From Hysterium pulicare CBS 123377 (taxonomy: Eukaryota > Ascomycota > Dothideomycetes > Hysteriales > Hysteriaceae), in NCBI GenBank assembly GCA_000467715.1, contig AJFK01000384.1:1-64000 (forward strand): a DNA stretch of 64,000 nucleotides, written 5' to 3'. Of the stretch, positions 48,201 to 59,495 are shown piece after piece. How positions within the stretch are numbered: position 1 is the stretch's first letter; each line of letters begins with the position of its first letter. The translations under genes were made by a program, and so were the position numbers. Under the pieces are notes generated by a model. The model saw nothing but the letters and a program-made list of their open reading frames with translations, made no database searches and was not told the DNA's origin.

Positions 48201-50069
48201 TCAGGACTTCACAGCCTTAGCATGGGCAGCTTGTGTCGTACACTTCGCTTCCTCTTTCGCCATCTCAGTTGGCGGTCTCTTCTTCTTCTTCAAACTCGTA
48301 TCCCCAATTCCAACGCAAAGCACAAAGTTACATGCCGCACTCACCGCGTAAATGATAAATATGTACCTTAACCCCGCCATATACGCATTAAGCACAAGAT
48401 TCTTCTGCTCCTCCGAGAATTGAAGACTATTCAGCGCGTATGTCGAGGAAGTAAGCGTGGACATCAAGTCGCTGGAGATGAACGGGAGATGGGAGAGACG
48501 ACTGCCGAGTGTATTCGAGAGAATGGCTCCGGAAATAACGAGTCCGAAGCCACCGCCGATAGTCCGAATGAAGCTTCGAAGCCCAGTAGCTACGGCTCGG
48601 TCTTCGCTTCTCGAGTTTGCTAGGATGGCTACGAGTGCTATAAGGCATAGTTAGTAGGCAAATGTAGTACCGCTTTTGAAAAGCTGGCTTACTTGGTTGA
48701 AGTGTCAATCCTATACCAAGACCCTCTACCGCTAATGTCAATACTATAGCATAGATCTTCGTATATCTTCCAAACGAGCATTTCAATCCAGTTCCAAAGG
48801 CCCAAAGTGCAAATCCAGCCGTGATAGTGGGCATGTATCTTCCCGTCCTAGTCATCAACTGGCCGCTAAGAATAGAAGAGACAGAGGTAACCAGGATGAC
48901 CGGAAGGAGAAGCGCGCCAGAGATCAGAGCAGAGAAACCAAGGACGGATTGAAAGTAAATCGGCAAGTAGAAGAAGTTTGCGAAGAAGCATATGCCGCTG
49001 AGGAAATTCTGCAGATAGAGAGCCCAGCAATGAGGCGCTCTGACTAGATGGACGGGCATGATGGGCATGGGCGCAAGTTTCCATTCGTATAAAACGAAGC
49101 AGATCGCTAAGATACTACCGATTGTGAGCATTGCAATGACGAAAGTAGAGTTCCATGCATATGTGACACCGGCTCCGGATAGCGGGATGAGAACCAAGAT
49201 GACTGCAGCCAAATTCAGGAATATGCCCCCGTAATCGATCTTCTTGACTTTGGCGGCGAAGTTCCCTCTTTCGTGCTTCAATGGTAGAAAGAAGAGGATC
49301 AGCACGGCAGCAGGAAGAGCTAGCATTGGCACCAGCCAAAAGACCCATCTCCAGCTTACGTTGTCTACCAACGCTCCCCCGATAAAGGGTCCGGTGCCAT
49401 TTGCAAGAGCTATTATGGCTCCGATAATACCTTTGAAAAATTGTCAGATGAAGGTACAGCTGAAGTTGTGATCGCAGTTAACAAGAGGAAGCCACCTTGA
49501 AATTTCCCCCTATTTTCCAAAGTGGTGATATCGCTCACGATGATCATAGCCACGCTCATGACTCCACCTCCACCAATCCCCGCAACGGCTCGAAAAACAA
49601 AGAGCATATCCTTGCTCTTAGCGAAGCCGCAGATTAGATCTCCTACGCCTAGCAAGGTCAAACATATCAAGAGCAGACTTTTCCGCCCGAAGATATCCGA
49701 CAACCGGCCATTGATGAGCTGGAACGAAGTCGATGCTACGAGAAACGAGCTCCCAATCCAGGACGTTGCTGTTCCGGTGTTGAGATCGGAGGATATGGCT
49801 GGAATGGAAGTTGAGACGCTGGTTTGATCGATGATGGAGACGAAAAGTGCGAGTGAGATGGCGGGAAAGGTGATCAGGAGAAGTTTTGTTGAGAGGATGT
49901 TGGTTTGGTTTCCGATGCTGTGAACACTTCGGGCATCGCTGTCGTCTTCGTTATTCGACGAGGTCTCGGCGTCTTGTTCATCATTTATGGGTGATGAGAT
50001 CGCCTTTTCTTTCACTTCTAACATGCCGTTTTCAAGAGCAGATGGATCGATGACCTTGTCGATGGTCAT
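48201..50069 (-). CDS. MFS transporter, 14-TM DHA2-like drug:H+ antiporter
   Basis: Three exons, 49496-50069, 48693-49430 and 48201-48637, give 582 residues with all phases matching. A hydrophilic N-terminus of about 65 residues precedes helix 1 (LLLITFPAISLALFVSIIDQ). Family motifs are GRLSDIFGRKSLLLI after helix 2, RAVAGIGGGGVMSVAMII, the LENRGKFQG loop, and ALANGTGPFIGGALVD resembling antiporter motif C. About 14 hydrophobic segments follow. Members export drugs or secondary metabolites or move small organic acids and amides; the substrate here is unknown. The tail is Lys-rich (GDTSLKKKKRPPTEMAKEEA). It is divergent from the amidase gene, with 815 bp between starts. Confidence 0.92.
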
Positions 50070-50884
50070 TTCGCTCAGAGTTCATGGAAACGCTCGAAAA
50101 TAGTTGACGAGCTCAAAGCGGCCACGAGGAATGAATGGCAAGGCCAAAACGAAATTAAACGAACTCATGAGGAATGAACATCTCCAACGAGACGTATTAG
50201 TACTCACACTTCTGCTATCAAATTTATATGCAACATCATATATATCCCTACGCAACCACCCTCGCCAAACCTTCCCATGTATTGGTTAGACAGGGGTGGC
50301 CTCTGCTCTCCCTTCGTAATTAAGAGCCGGCCGCTGGCTAAAGGGAGATTTCCTCGTAACAAAGCGAACTTCACCTGGGTATCACGGCTTCTTTTGATTG
50401 TAAAAGCAAGGCCATTATCCTGTCTCATGTTGTCAGGTTGGTTCCGGAGGTGTATCCAGCCCTCAGCGGAGGGTGAGTAGTCATTTGTACTGCTTTCTGC
50501 TTTTGAACGCGTAGAGCAAAACGTGAAGTTGGGATCCAGGGATTAAGTGCACCCGTTGCAAGCTTGTCAGCCTCAAAAGGCATCGGCATCTTTCTCCCGA
50601 TGGATGGCGCGTATGAGTTAGAACGATGACTGAGCCGAACAACCGCGAAGAAGGAGGAAAAATCTCCCATCGGTCGGCCGATTCCGAAATCGGATGCTGC
50701 GCCCTTATCGATAAGACGAATGATAACGCGGTCTGGCGGCGAAGGACTCGACACCAAACTTTCTCATGTTATTCCCGAGAACCCATCTAGTGATCACCAC
50801 AATGGAAGACATGAGGCAAGCGTTCATCCTCTCACCCTCGCTGCGTCCATTGCAACATCCTACAATCGAGAATCCGTCCTCAAA
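50070..50884. promoter_or_regulatory. Divergent promoter region of MFS and amidase genes
   Basis: 815 bp between two outward-facing starts, suggesting coordinated control. The amidase frame is open upstream to 50720 but that part lacks enzyme character. No factor site assigned with confidence. Confidence 0.4.
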
Positions 50885-52286
50885 ATGACCCAAATCGAAC
50901 CCTTCCGCCTCACAGCGTCTCAAGCCCTCGCCCAATTCAAGACCGGAACACTCACAGTCGAGGACTACGCCCGCTCACTCCTCTCCCGCGTGAAAGCGCG
51001 AGACTCAGCTGTAGAAGCATGGGCATACCTCAATCCCGACCTCGTCATCGAGCGAGCGAAGGAACTAGATGAAATTCCACCTGCGGAAAGAGGACCTCTG
51101 CACGGCGTAGCAATCGGCGTCAAAGATGTGATACTCACAAAGGACATGCCGACACAGCATAATTCCCCCATATACGAGGGTGATGCGCCGAAATTAGATG
51201 CTGGGTCTGTCATCACGCTGAGGAAGAATGGAGCGCTCATCTTCGGTATGTACCAAACCCAGCCAACCACCCAACCATCTGTAGTATGAGAAGTCGCAAT
51301 ATGCTGATGCTAGTCAAGGCAAAACCCATACCACTGAATTCGCAGCCACAAGCGTCGGTCCTAAAACACACAATCCGCATGATCCAACGCGAACACCAGG
51401 CGGCTCATCCTCCGGCTCCGGAGCGTCGGTCGGCGACTTGCAAGTGCCCATCAGCCTCGGAACGCAAACAGTAGGAAGCACCATTCGACCCGGTTCCTTC
51501 AATGGCATATACGCGATGAAACCGACGTGGAACTCCATATCGCGCGAGGGGCAAAAGCTGTATTCGCTAATCTTCGATACGTTGGGACTATATACGCGAA
51601 GTGTGGAGGACTTGAAACTCCTTCTTGATGTCTTTCAGTTGGTGGATGATGAACCGGTGGAAGAATTCACGGTGAAAGGAGCCAAGTTCGCTGTCTTGAC
51701 ATTGAAGACGCCAGAATGGCCCGAGATGGGCCCAGGCACAGCAGCGGCGCTGAAACTAGGCACGAAGCTTTTGCGCGACCATGGAGCGGAAGTCGAAGAG
51801 ATCACTTTACCCTCGGAATTCAATGATCTCTACCGCTGGCATCTGCAGGTACTAGCAGGCGATGGACGAGTAGCCTTCCTGCCGGATTACTACTATGCAA
51901 AAGAGAAGCTGTACGAGACGCTCATCGGCCATGTCGAAAATGTAGAGAACCACACGCGGAAGGACCAGCTCAAGGCTTTCGATGGCATTGCTGCTTTGAG
52001 GCCGAAGCTGGATGCGATTGCGGAGGAGTATGCTGCTATTCTTGCTCCAAGCGCCATCGATGAGGCGCCTGTGGGACTGCAGAATACGGGGAGTGCGGCA
52101 TTTTGTGGACCTTGGACGGCGCTTCATAATCCTGTGGTCAACATCCCCGGATTCAAGGGTGAGAATGGTATGCCGATTGGCTTGTCACTCGTGTCGGGCA
52201 GGTATCGAGACCAACATCTTTTGAGCGTGTCTAAAGAAGTCGGGAAGATATTTGAGGCTGAGGGTGGATGGAAGAGACAGCTCTAG
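50885..52286 (+). CDS. Amidase signature family hydrolase
   Basis: Two exons, 50885-51245 and 51319-52286 (donor GTATGT, acceptor CAAG), give 442 residues. Amidases of this family cleave C-N bonds with a Ser-cisSer-Lys triad. Lys80 lies in IGVKDVI, the Ser cluster in TPGGSSSGSGASVGD (about 147-160), and the nucleophile is probably Ser174 in GTQTVGSTIRP. The usual TGGS is TVGS here, as in a group of fungal amidases. The second half holds AILAPSAIDEAPVG and the family tail GLSLVSGRYRDQHLL. There is no signal peptide. The Met at 50885 is chosen because MTQIEPFRLTASQAL is the normal domain start. Divergent from the MFS gene and near the allantoinase-like gene. Confidence 0.92.
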
Positions 52287-52576
52287 TTTTGATATGAGGC
52301 TGTGTGGGAATCAAATGGCGGCTACTCTTAAATCAAGTATGGTACATCCAAATGAGTCCGAACTAAATCACTATTATACAAGTACATGTTTACTCCTCTC
52401 ATCCGTCAACTATTCCTTTCAGCGGCCCCTGTTCGCCATCTCATTGTATCCGGGCCTTCTATCCGGCGTGCAAAGGACATATGCATTGTTAGGATCGACG
52501 CGCACCCGTCCATTGGCTTATCTGAAGACTGTCAGTAAGGAGCCTAAACGCATCCACCAGACCAAGTTCGTTGAAC

Positions 52577-53211
52577 TCACTCTTTATCCGCTTTCACCCT
52601 TGCCGGAGTCTTTTTGTCTCCATTCCAAACCCTGAGCTTCTCCAACAGCATGTTTCCGAAATGTATACCTGGCTATCTCACCCACCCATTGTGCCGCTCT
52701 TCTTCAGAAACGTAGCCAGGGAGCGAACGCTCCCTCGGCTCTCGCGGGTTGAGTACTCCGTCTGAACAGCATGGTTTGGTCACCGATCTTCGGTAATTCC
52801 TGCGAGAGCGAGGTCTTGCTGAAGATCTTGGTCGTGCCGGGGTATCTTGGTCTTCTTAACAAGGAAATTATTGAGTCTGCGACGGATGGCGGAGGCCTGA
52901 AAGAAACAAGTAAGTATGTTGGTTGTGGAGAATATGATGTAATGTTTTGGATGTGTAGACCTACATTCTCATACACGGGGACTTCGCCCTTGATCTCCTC
53001 AAGCTCGAGGTCGAGATAGTTATCCGGAAGACTCGATCGATCCGGCTCCTTAGAAGTGCGCTTCTCGGATGAATTCGAAGCTTGCTGGCACTGATTCTCC
53101 ATGTCCTCGGGCCCTTTTTGCGTTGTTCTTCGGAGGAGATTTGTTGTTTGGCTCCTGTCGCGCTGAAGATGCGGCTTGAGGGCCAGAGTTTCGGTGACAA
53201 GTTGGAGGCAT
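52577..53211 (-). CDS. Possible small nuclear protein (DUF7726-like), model uncertain
   Basis: Minus-strand pieces read in order: KSPPKNNAKRARG (basic, nuclear-like), DNYLDLELEEIKGEVPVYEN, then after a likely GTAGGT...TTCAG intron ASAIRRRLNNFLVKKTKIPR, then SLATFLKKSGTMGG, and finally GNMLLEKLRVWNGDKKTPAR. This recalls fungal DUF7726 proteins (VYxxCDxIRRKI... LxxFLxxxG... FEKLRxxxGK), a helical domain of unknown role. The pieces change frame more often than I can explain with normal introns, so the gene is either spliced in an unusual way or decayed. Reported because the order of the blocks is right and they alternate with intron-like gaps. Confidence 0.35.
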
Positions 53212-53668
53212 GATGAGTCAATTGATGGATTGGGCGCTTGATGATGAAATTGAGTTTTGAGTCTTGAGATTGGATTGGAGTGTCGTGGGAGGCAATCGAT
53301 GAAGGGATGCTAGGTATGGAGGGATGGTTGGCAACGAGAGAGGGGTGTATGATGTACGATGTCATTGTTTGGCATCCGCGCCCAATACGCGGTTTCACGT
53401 GCACCAACCTCACAACACGACCAAGTATACAGGGGGCTTCAAAGTTCGTCGTTTTCGGAGGATAGGCGTGCGTCTACCGCCTTCTTTCCACCAGCCTGTT
53501 AAGCTGATTCACTCTCTGCCTAGGGCGTCAAAGTAAGTTGCCATCTTTGAGACTATTTGAAAGAAACTTATGCAATGGGATCTGTACGACGGATAGTGAC
53601 ACCCATTGTGGTAATTTATCATGAGTTCTCCTCCCTCGTCCTCAAATGTAGCATCTACTCAGCTGCTG
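53212..53668. other. Intergenic, no gene seen
   Basis: 457 bp upstream of the DUF7726-like gene and downstream of the alpha/beta hydrolase gene. Nothing recognisable. Confidence 0.4.
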
Positions 53669-54835
53669 TCATTTCTGTTCAAGGAGCCATTTGAACCCTG
53701 CATGTTGATCTTCTACCGCCTTCTTCGACTGGGTCAGCTGCGGAACGAAATCCATCATGCCGTGTGGTAAGCCGGGATATATATCAAGCCTTGTCTTCAC
53801 GCCACATTCTTCCCTCAGATGGTACTCGTAAATCAATGCCTCGTCCCTCAAGGGATCCATTCCGCAGATTTGAAAGTATGTCGGCGGTAAGTCCTTGTGA
53901 CCCGAGGGCCATAATAGCGGGCTGCACAGTGGTGAAGCTGGGTCTGGTTTGTAATTTTCTGGACACATTAACTCATCATAGTATTTATTAGGGAAGCACT
54001 GCACATACCAAGAAAGAAATCTATTGCTTTCTTGTCGAGCATCGGCGCATTAGCATTCTGCTCGTAGCTACGATAATGTTCTCTGTATTGCTCTGGCACG
54101 ACGGTGTGGTGAACCATGAACGGTATGCAGGCCCAGACGCCGGTGATGGGAGGAGAAAGCTTTTCATCGCGAGCTTGATGGGCCACTATGACGGCCAGCG
54201 TCGCTCCTGCTGACACGCCTCCTACAAGAAAGCCCTTTGAGGGATCTGCGCCCAGTTTCGATGCATTTTCGGCAGCCTGAAGTCGGTCAGTGGACCTAGA
54301 CGCTCTCGTTACAATGGAGCTGGGACGAGAATCACCCATTTCACAGAATCCCACGCATCATTTGGTGGCGCAGGAAAGATATTCTCAGGTGCCTTCCGGT
54401 AATCGACCGCAAGCACAACGGCTCCGTAAGTCTTAGTCAGGTGCTCGGCTTGCTTCACCATCGATTCAGGAAACCCAATACACCATCCTCCTCCAAAAAA
54501 CAACAGGGCGAGTGGACCGTTAGCCGAAGCACTTTCGGATTTATACTTGACGGCGCGGATGCTTTTGCCGTCTCGCATGGGAATCTGAATATCCCCCGTA
54601 GAAATTCCGGTCATATCAGGGAATACAAAAAGTCCAGCGGCGACCATTTGCCCCATCATCTCTGTGATTGCTTGGCGGAGCGAAGGTACGTCTTTGGCAT
54701 CCCCGATGGAGAATGGAGGTGCTGCATCAAGCTTGTAGCGCGTCAGCTTTGTCCTGCAAGGTGTCGTGGAAGAAGCATTACCTGCGCCAGCTCTGGATCC
54801 ATTTCGCCATACTTCAACCAACTCTGTGAGTCCAT
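53669..54835 (-). CDS. Alpha/beta hydrolase, HSL-type esterase, 5' end uncertain
   Basis: Three exons are clear: about 54336-54746, 54009-54276 and 53669-53958, with introns of 50-59 nt. The likely first exon, 54782-54835, starts MDSQSWLKYGEMDPELAQ, but the gap to the next exon is only about 35 nt, shorter than a normal intron, so the start may be broken. Family landmarks are LALLFFGGGWCIG (oxyanion hole; the usual His of HGGG is Phe), VVLAVDYRKAPENIFPAP, nucleophile in GGVSAGATLA, acid in GMDPLRDEA, and His in PGLPHGMMDF. The hormone-sensitive-lipase branch hydrolyses short acyl esters. No signal peptide is seen. The triad is complete, so activity is possible if the 5' end is intact. Confidence 0.75.
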
Positions 54836-55512
54836 ATCGTCAATGAATTCTAGATGCCGCAGAGTTTTGTTGATATGAAAACGATAAAGTCCGGAAATGG
54901 GAGACGAGTAAATGAGTGCTAGGAAGAGAATCAGCAGTTCTTCTGGCTTGGTGTTTTATATAGAATCCTACGGTACACCGAGTCGCCGACAGGATGGGTT
55001 GGCCCCATAAGAGCGGGGAAGCTTGTCCCTTAACTCCGCGATGGGGCCGTGAGTACTTAGGTATCTAGTACGTATCATATGTCTCGCCATGGGAACAAGC
55101 AGCATATGCGATACGACTTAGATGGGTGAAAGCAGTTGAAAATCGAGTCGGTGTGGTTGCGCAGCATTTGCTTATAATGGAATAGCGGGTACGCCGTCCT
55201 GCCACCCCTACAAGATCTAAGCCACCTGTACCTAGACTGGAATAGCTGACTAAATCAATATACAAACCTCAACTTAGTCAAGCCGTTTGCATACTCGGAC
55301 TGTGGACCCGGCGCTTTCCAGCATATGCTTTGTTAGGTAAACTCTGCCTTGGGCCATCATCACGACTCGTATCACCCGGCGCACCCTAAAATTTCTCATT
55401 ATCTGCGATTGAGGTGAGATCCTTCGCGCTCGTGGATAATCGCACGTGGAAGATAGGGAGCAATGACTTTAATTCTTCACAAAGCTCATGCTACACGTGT
55501 ATTTGGGAATAT
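54836..55512. other. Intergenic, no gene seen
   Basis: 677 bp between the hydrolase start and the GH16 3' end, both minus strand. Should contain the promoter of the hydrolase gene. Confidence 0.4.
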
Positions 55513-56372
55513 CTATAGCGTCGTCACCTCAAGATTTCGAACCGAATACGTTGTATCTAAAAGACCGTCAATATGTACCTCGATCAGTTGGAGTCAAAGA
55601 ATACGTACTTGTCGTAGGGCCCGGGCTCCCCGAAGACCCTTCCATCTGTAAATCGATAATCCTATCGCGTATCTCGTCAGCTCAACCATCTCCCGCATCC
55701 ATTTCAACACACTCACAAATACATAGCCACGCCCGTAAACCCCTTCCCGACCTGCGTCGTAACAAGACTCCCATCCATATAAAACTCCACCTTAACATCC
55801 TTCCCATTCTCGTCGCTCAACACACTTCTGATATTATGAAAACTCCCCGGACTGGGATACGTCACATCCTTCGCCGCAACAACGCTACTCGTATTAAAAG
55901 TATTGAAACTGATCTTCCCACTCCCCTTCCACTCCGCCAAATCCACCTCGGGCGGCCACCCATTCACAGCCGTCAGCCAAAACGCAGGCCACGTCCCCTT
56001 CGTCGTCGTCGCTTGGAAACTGCCTGAAAACACGAGTCCGCCGCCACTCGGGACCGTGAAGTGCTGTTTTGCGGCCACGGTGCCGGAGAGGTAGTGGATG
56101 GGTATTGTTTTGCCTCCCGAAGTAGCGGATTTTTGCCCCGTGACGGGTTGAGCGGTTAGAACGACGGTCGAGTTCGTTATGGAGACGTGGGCTTTGTCCA
56201 TGCGCGCGCCGCCGTTGTGGTCACTGCCCCATGGATACTCGTAAATGAAGTATTGTTCGAAGTCGGTGGTGGAGTCGAAACAGGTTGATGGGATTAGAGT
56301 TGTGGCGCGTGGAAGGAGGGAGGAGGCGGTGACGAGTTGGCAGAGGAGAGGAATGAGTTCGAGCGGTTTCAT
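55513..56372 (-). CDS. Secreted GH16-family beta-glucanase-like protein
   Basis: Three exons, 55723-56372, 55609-55661 and 55513-55556, total 747 nt and give 248 residues. The last two exons are short (53 and 44 nt) but phases fit and the product closes with MEGSSGSPGPTTNTTYSVRN and a final VTTL. The signal peptide is at about 1-18 (MKPLELIPLLCQLVTASS). The catalytic motif of glycoside hydrolase family 16, ExDxxE, is visible in PPEVDLAEW, with Glu142, Asp144 and Glu147. Upstream lie SGTVAAKQHFTVPSGGGLVF and GTWPAFWLT, also typical. GH16 enzymes hydrolyse or transfer beta-1,3(4)-glucan and related chains. Expected outside the cell, acting on wall or environmental glucan. The start at 56372 is preferred over 56402 because it begins the signal peptide. 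Confidence 0.85.
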
Positions 56373-56899
56373 CGTGGGAAGGAGGATGTAAGAAAGGCAC
56401 ACAGTTGCTACGAGAGGATAGTGAGAAGAGATTGGAACCTAAAGGAATTAGAAGCTGGGAAAGCGCATGGCTATATGCCTCGTCCCGGGAAGTTTCGTCT
56501 TTCGACACGATCACAATCCGGGAAAACCCTCCGTCTTCCTGTATCCCTATATTATGTTCCCAGGCATGGATCCTGTCTCGATCTCCTTGGATTGGTGGAA
56601 CTGAATCTCGTTTCTCCCTTGGGTTTTTGTTCCGCGTAAATAAACGCCTGGGGAACCCTGGGTCGATCCTACGCCACGTTCCAATCACGATAGACGGGCC
56701 GCACCGAATGGGGAATTAACTCATTATCCAGAAACACTCTCAGGCACGCTTGCATGGTCGCTTGAAAAAAGTGCCGGGAGATCAGAGAAACATTTGTTAC
56801 ACATGGTGGTCGGTTATGTCATATGCCGACACTTTCAACTTCAAGTTCCCAACGTCCTACCTATTACAGCCTTCCCTCCGCGCACTTCGAGCAGCCTAC
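56373..56899. other. Intergenic, no gene seen
   Basis: 527 bp, holding the GH16 promoter and the 3' side of the ThDP-enzyme gene. Confidence 0.4.
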
Positions 56900-58959
56900 C
56901 TATGTAGTGACCACTGAATCCATCCTTTCCAACTCATCACCCTCTCCCTTGTCATCCGTCTCCCGCTTCTGCGTCCGATAATAAGGTCTGGGCAAGTTAT
57001 CATAATACGGCACAACAATAACCCCTTCATCCTCCGTCTTCCCAACCATTGCTCTCGTGGTATCCTGAACCGGATACTGACTAATGACAAGATTGATCAG
57101 TCCCGGTCCCAGTTCATGCACGATCTCATCGACGCCCGCTCCAATCGCATCCAACGCCTTCGTACTCCTCCCATCATCAACAAACCCACGTTCCATGAAA
57201 CTGCCTCTTCTCTCATCCCTCTGCCGCTCAGCAGCATCAACAACGACAGCCGTACACCCGAACCCTCTAGCAACGATATCATATCTTGTTCCCTCTCTAA
57301 GCCTAACAGCCGGCCTTGCCTCCCTAACCCCACCATACATAATCTCCTGCCCGCCATTCGACATACCCCAATAACTATTATTCATCACAACCGTCAAGAT
57401 ATTCAACTCATACTTCTTAAACGTATCTAATTCCGCGATGTGAAACCCCGCGCTGCCATCACCCTGGATGTTCACGACGAGACGATCTGGGTCAGCAATC
57501 GCGGCGCCGAGGGAGTAGCCCCAGCCGTTGCCGAGGAAACCTAGGTAGCCTGTTGTTACTATCGAGAGGGAAGCGTGGGCTTCTTCGAGGAGTTGCAGCG
57601 CCCAACCTCCGGCGTCGCCGCCGTCGATGCAGATAATGCTATCCCTGGGTAGGCTCTGGAAGAGTTTCTTGAGCGCGTGGTAAGGGTGTAGTTTCCCATT
57701 CGTTTGGTCGATAACTGGTTCATCTTCATTGTGTCTCGCGCGATAGTGTTTCAAAGCCAGAGATGTTCGAATCCAGTCTTCGGAGCAGCGGAATGGGGAT
57801 AAGGAGATTGCGGTATTCAAGGCTGAGACGGTGAGTCCAACGTCTGAAACTATGCCGAGGGAGACGTGGTGGGAACGGCCAATTTCTCCGCCGTCGAGAT
57901 CCACTTGGATGAGTTTGCAGTCAGTGTTGGGGATTACGACACCGCCTCTTCCGCCGAGTAAGAAACCGGTTCTGGTGCCTAGGAGAAGAATCAGGTCGGG
58001 TTGGACTCCCTTCGTGGCTTTCAGTAATGCGAGGTTCGTTGCAGCGCCTGCGCGGAATGGATGTTCATAAGGGATCCGTGTGCTGAATTTGGGGGAATGG
58101 AAGATGGGTATGCCGGTTGTTTCTGCTAGTTCGATCACTTCGTTGACGGCCTAGACTCCTAATCAGTCACTTAAAGGTGCTCCTCGAGCGGACGAACTTA
58201 CACCCCTTGCCCCAGTTCCAACAACGATACACGGCCTTAGCGCCTCCTTCATCATCCTCGCCGCATCTGCCACGGCCGCACCATCAGGCCCAGGAAATGA
58301 CACGGGCGGCGCCGTGATCGCACCCCACGCCACACTCTCGTCCTCCACTGGGGTAAACAGCACATCAATGGGGAAATCAAGCACGACAGGTCCCAGAATC
58401 CCGGAGCTGGCAGTCCGCCAAGCCAGCGAAACCAACCTTGGGATCTCGCCCACATTCGTAATACGATGTGCTAACTTGCTGACTGGTTTCGCTAGAACGA
58501 CTTGATCGTGGAAGCCTTGCAGCGCGTTGGTTTCGGCGTCTCGGAGGGGTGGAGAACTGGTTACGCAGAGGATGGGACTGCGGTCTGCGAAGGCGGTTGC
58601 TAGGCCTGGGAAGCCGTTGCAGAACCTACATTTCATCATTAGTTGTCCATCCAACTGGAGAAGTTCTCCTTCGTAGACTCAGTAGGAATAGGAACTTACC
58701 CACTATTCGCGGTCACGAAGCAGACACCAGTCTTCCCGCTGACTTTGGAGTAGGATTCTGCGGCTTGCACTGCAACCGTCTCATGCCTGGTATCGATTAA
58801 CCTAATGCCGATATCTGCGCATCCCATTAAGAAAGCGTCGAGATGGCCTCCGTGGAGCCCGAAAGCTACTTCAACGCCAAGGGCTTGCAACGATTGAGCT
58901 ACGAGATCGCCGCCGAGAAGCTCTCGGCCCTCTGGTTGCTTCAATTGCAGAGCGCCCAT
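56900..58959 (-). CDS. Thiamine-diphosphate enzyme, acetolactate synthase-like
   Basis: Three exons, 58700-58959, 58202-58625 and 56900-58150, give 644 residues in frame. The N-terminal pyrimidine-binding domain has GLHGGHLDAFL and the activating Glu60 in DTRHE. The central domain has SGILGPVVLDFPIDVLF and PDLILLLGTRTGFLLGGRGG. The C-terminal domain carries the ThDP/Mg motif GDGSAGFHIAELDTFKKYEL with NN at about 485-486. This is the ALS/POX/2-hydroxyacyl-CoA-lyase fold. It is not the mitochondrial Ilv2 enzyme, since no targeting signal or Ilv2-type start is seen. A polar tail of about 40 residues follows the domain. The start at 58959 (MGALQLKQPEGRELLGGD) is chosen over the open upstream frame, which lacks domain character. 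The reaction is not predicted. Confidence 0.9.
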
Positions 58960-59495
58960 GATAAGTAGCTGTGTATGATTCTCGTCGACAGCTCTCAGAG
59001 AAGTGCTGTCATTTATAAAGTATGATGAAGTGTGGGCGGTTATGGGGGCTAAAGGAACTCCTTCTCGGGCATTTGGCAAAGGAGGTGGGAGACGTCATGT
59101 TTTGAGAGTCAGGCCGTTCCGCAGCTTTCCTTCATATTTTGTTGGGAGCTCGAATAAGTGGTAACGCCGTTGAGGTAGGTGATAGGTCTAGATTAGTAGC
59201 TGGCGAAGCTTGGAACATGTGGAATCGTGAATGGTGGGGTACCCCGCTTGATCTGCAGAGTTCCCGTGGACGTGCATGCGTTGAATATGCAACACAAATA
59301 TGTAGAGATGTATGTAAGATCTCGGATGAATGGTCGGAAGGAAGACAGCTAGGCTGCTGTGATGTGTTTAGGTAGAATACACTATGAATATATATATCTA
59401 GATTTACGGGCCATTCGGTAACGAACAACGTTGGATAAAGAAGATGAAACCTAGATCTAAGGGAAGGCTATATTGTGAAAGTAAACGAAACTTAT
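58960..59495. other. Intergenic, no gene seen
   Basis: 536 bp upstream of the ThDP-enzyme gene and downstream of the aminopeptidase gene. No coding sequence recognised. Confidence 0.4.

Noticed and set aside
57755-57775. Sequence resembling a tRNA B box (GTTCGAATCC)
   Set aside because: It lies inside a coding exon of the ThDP enzyme, with no A box or cloverleaf around it.
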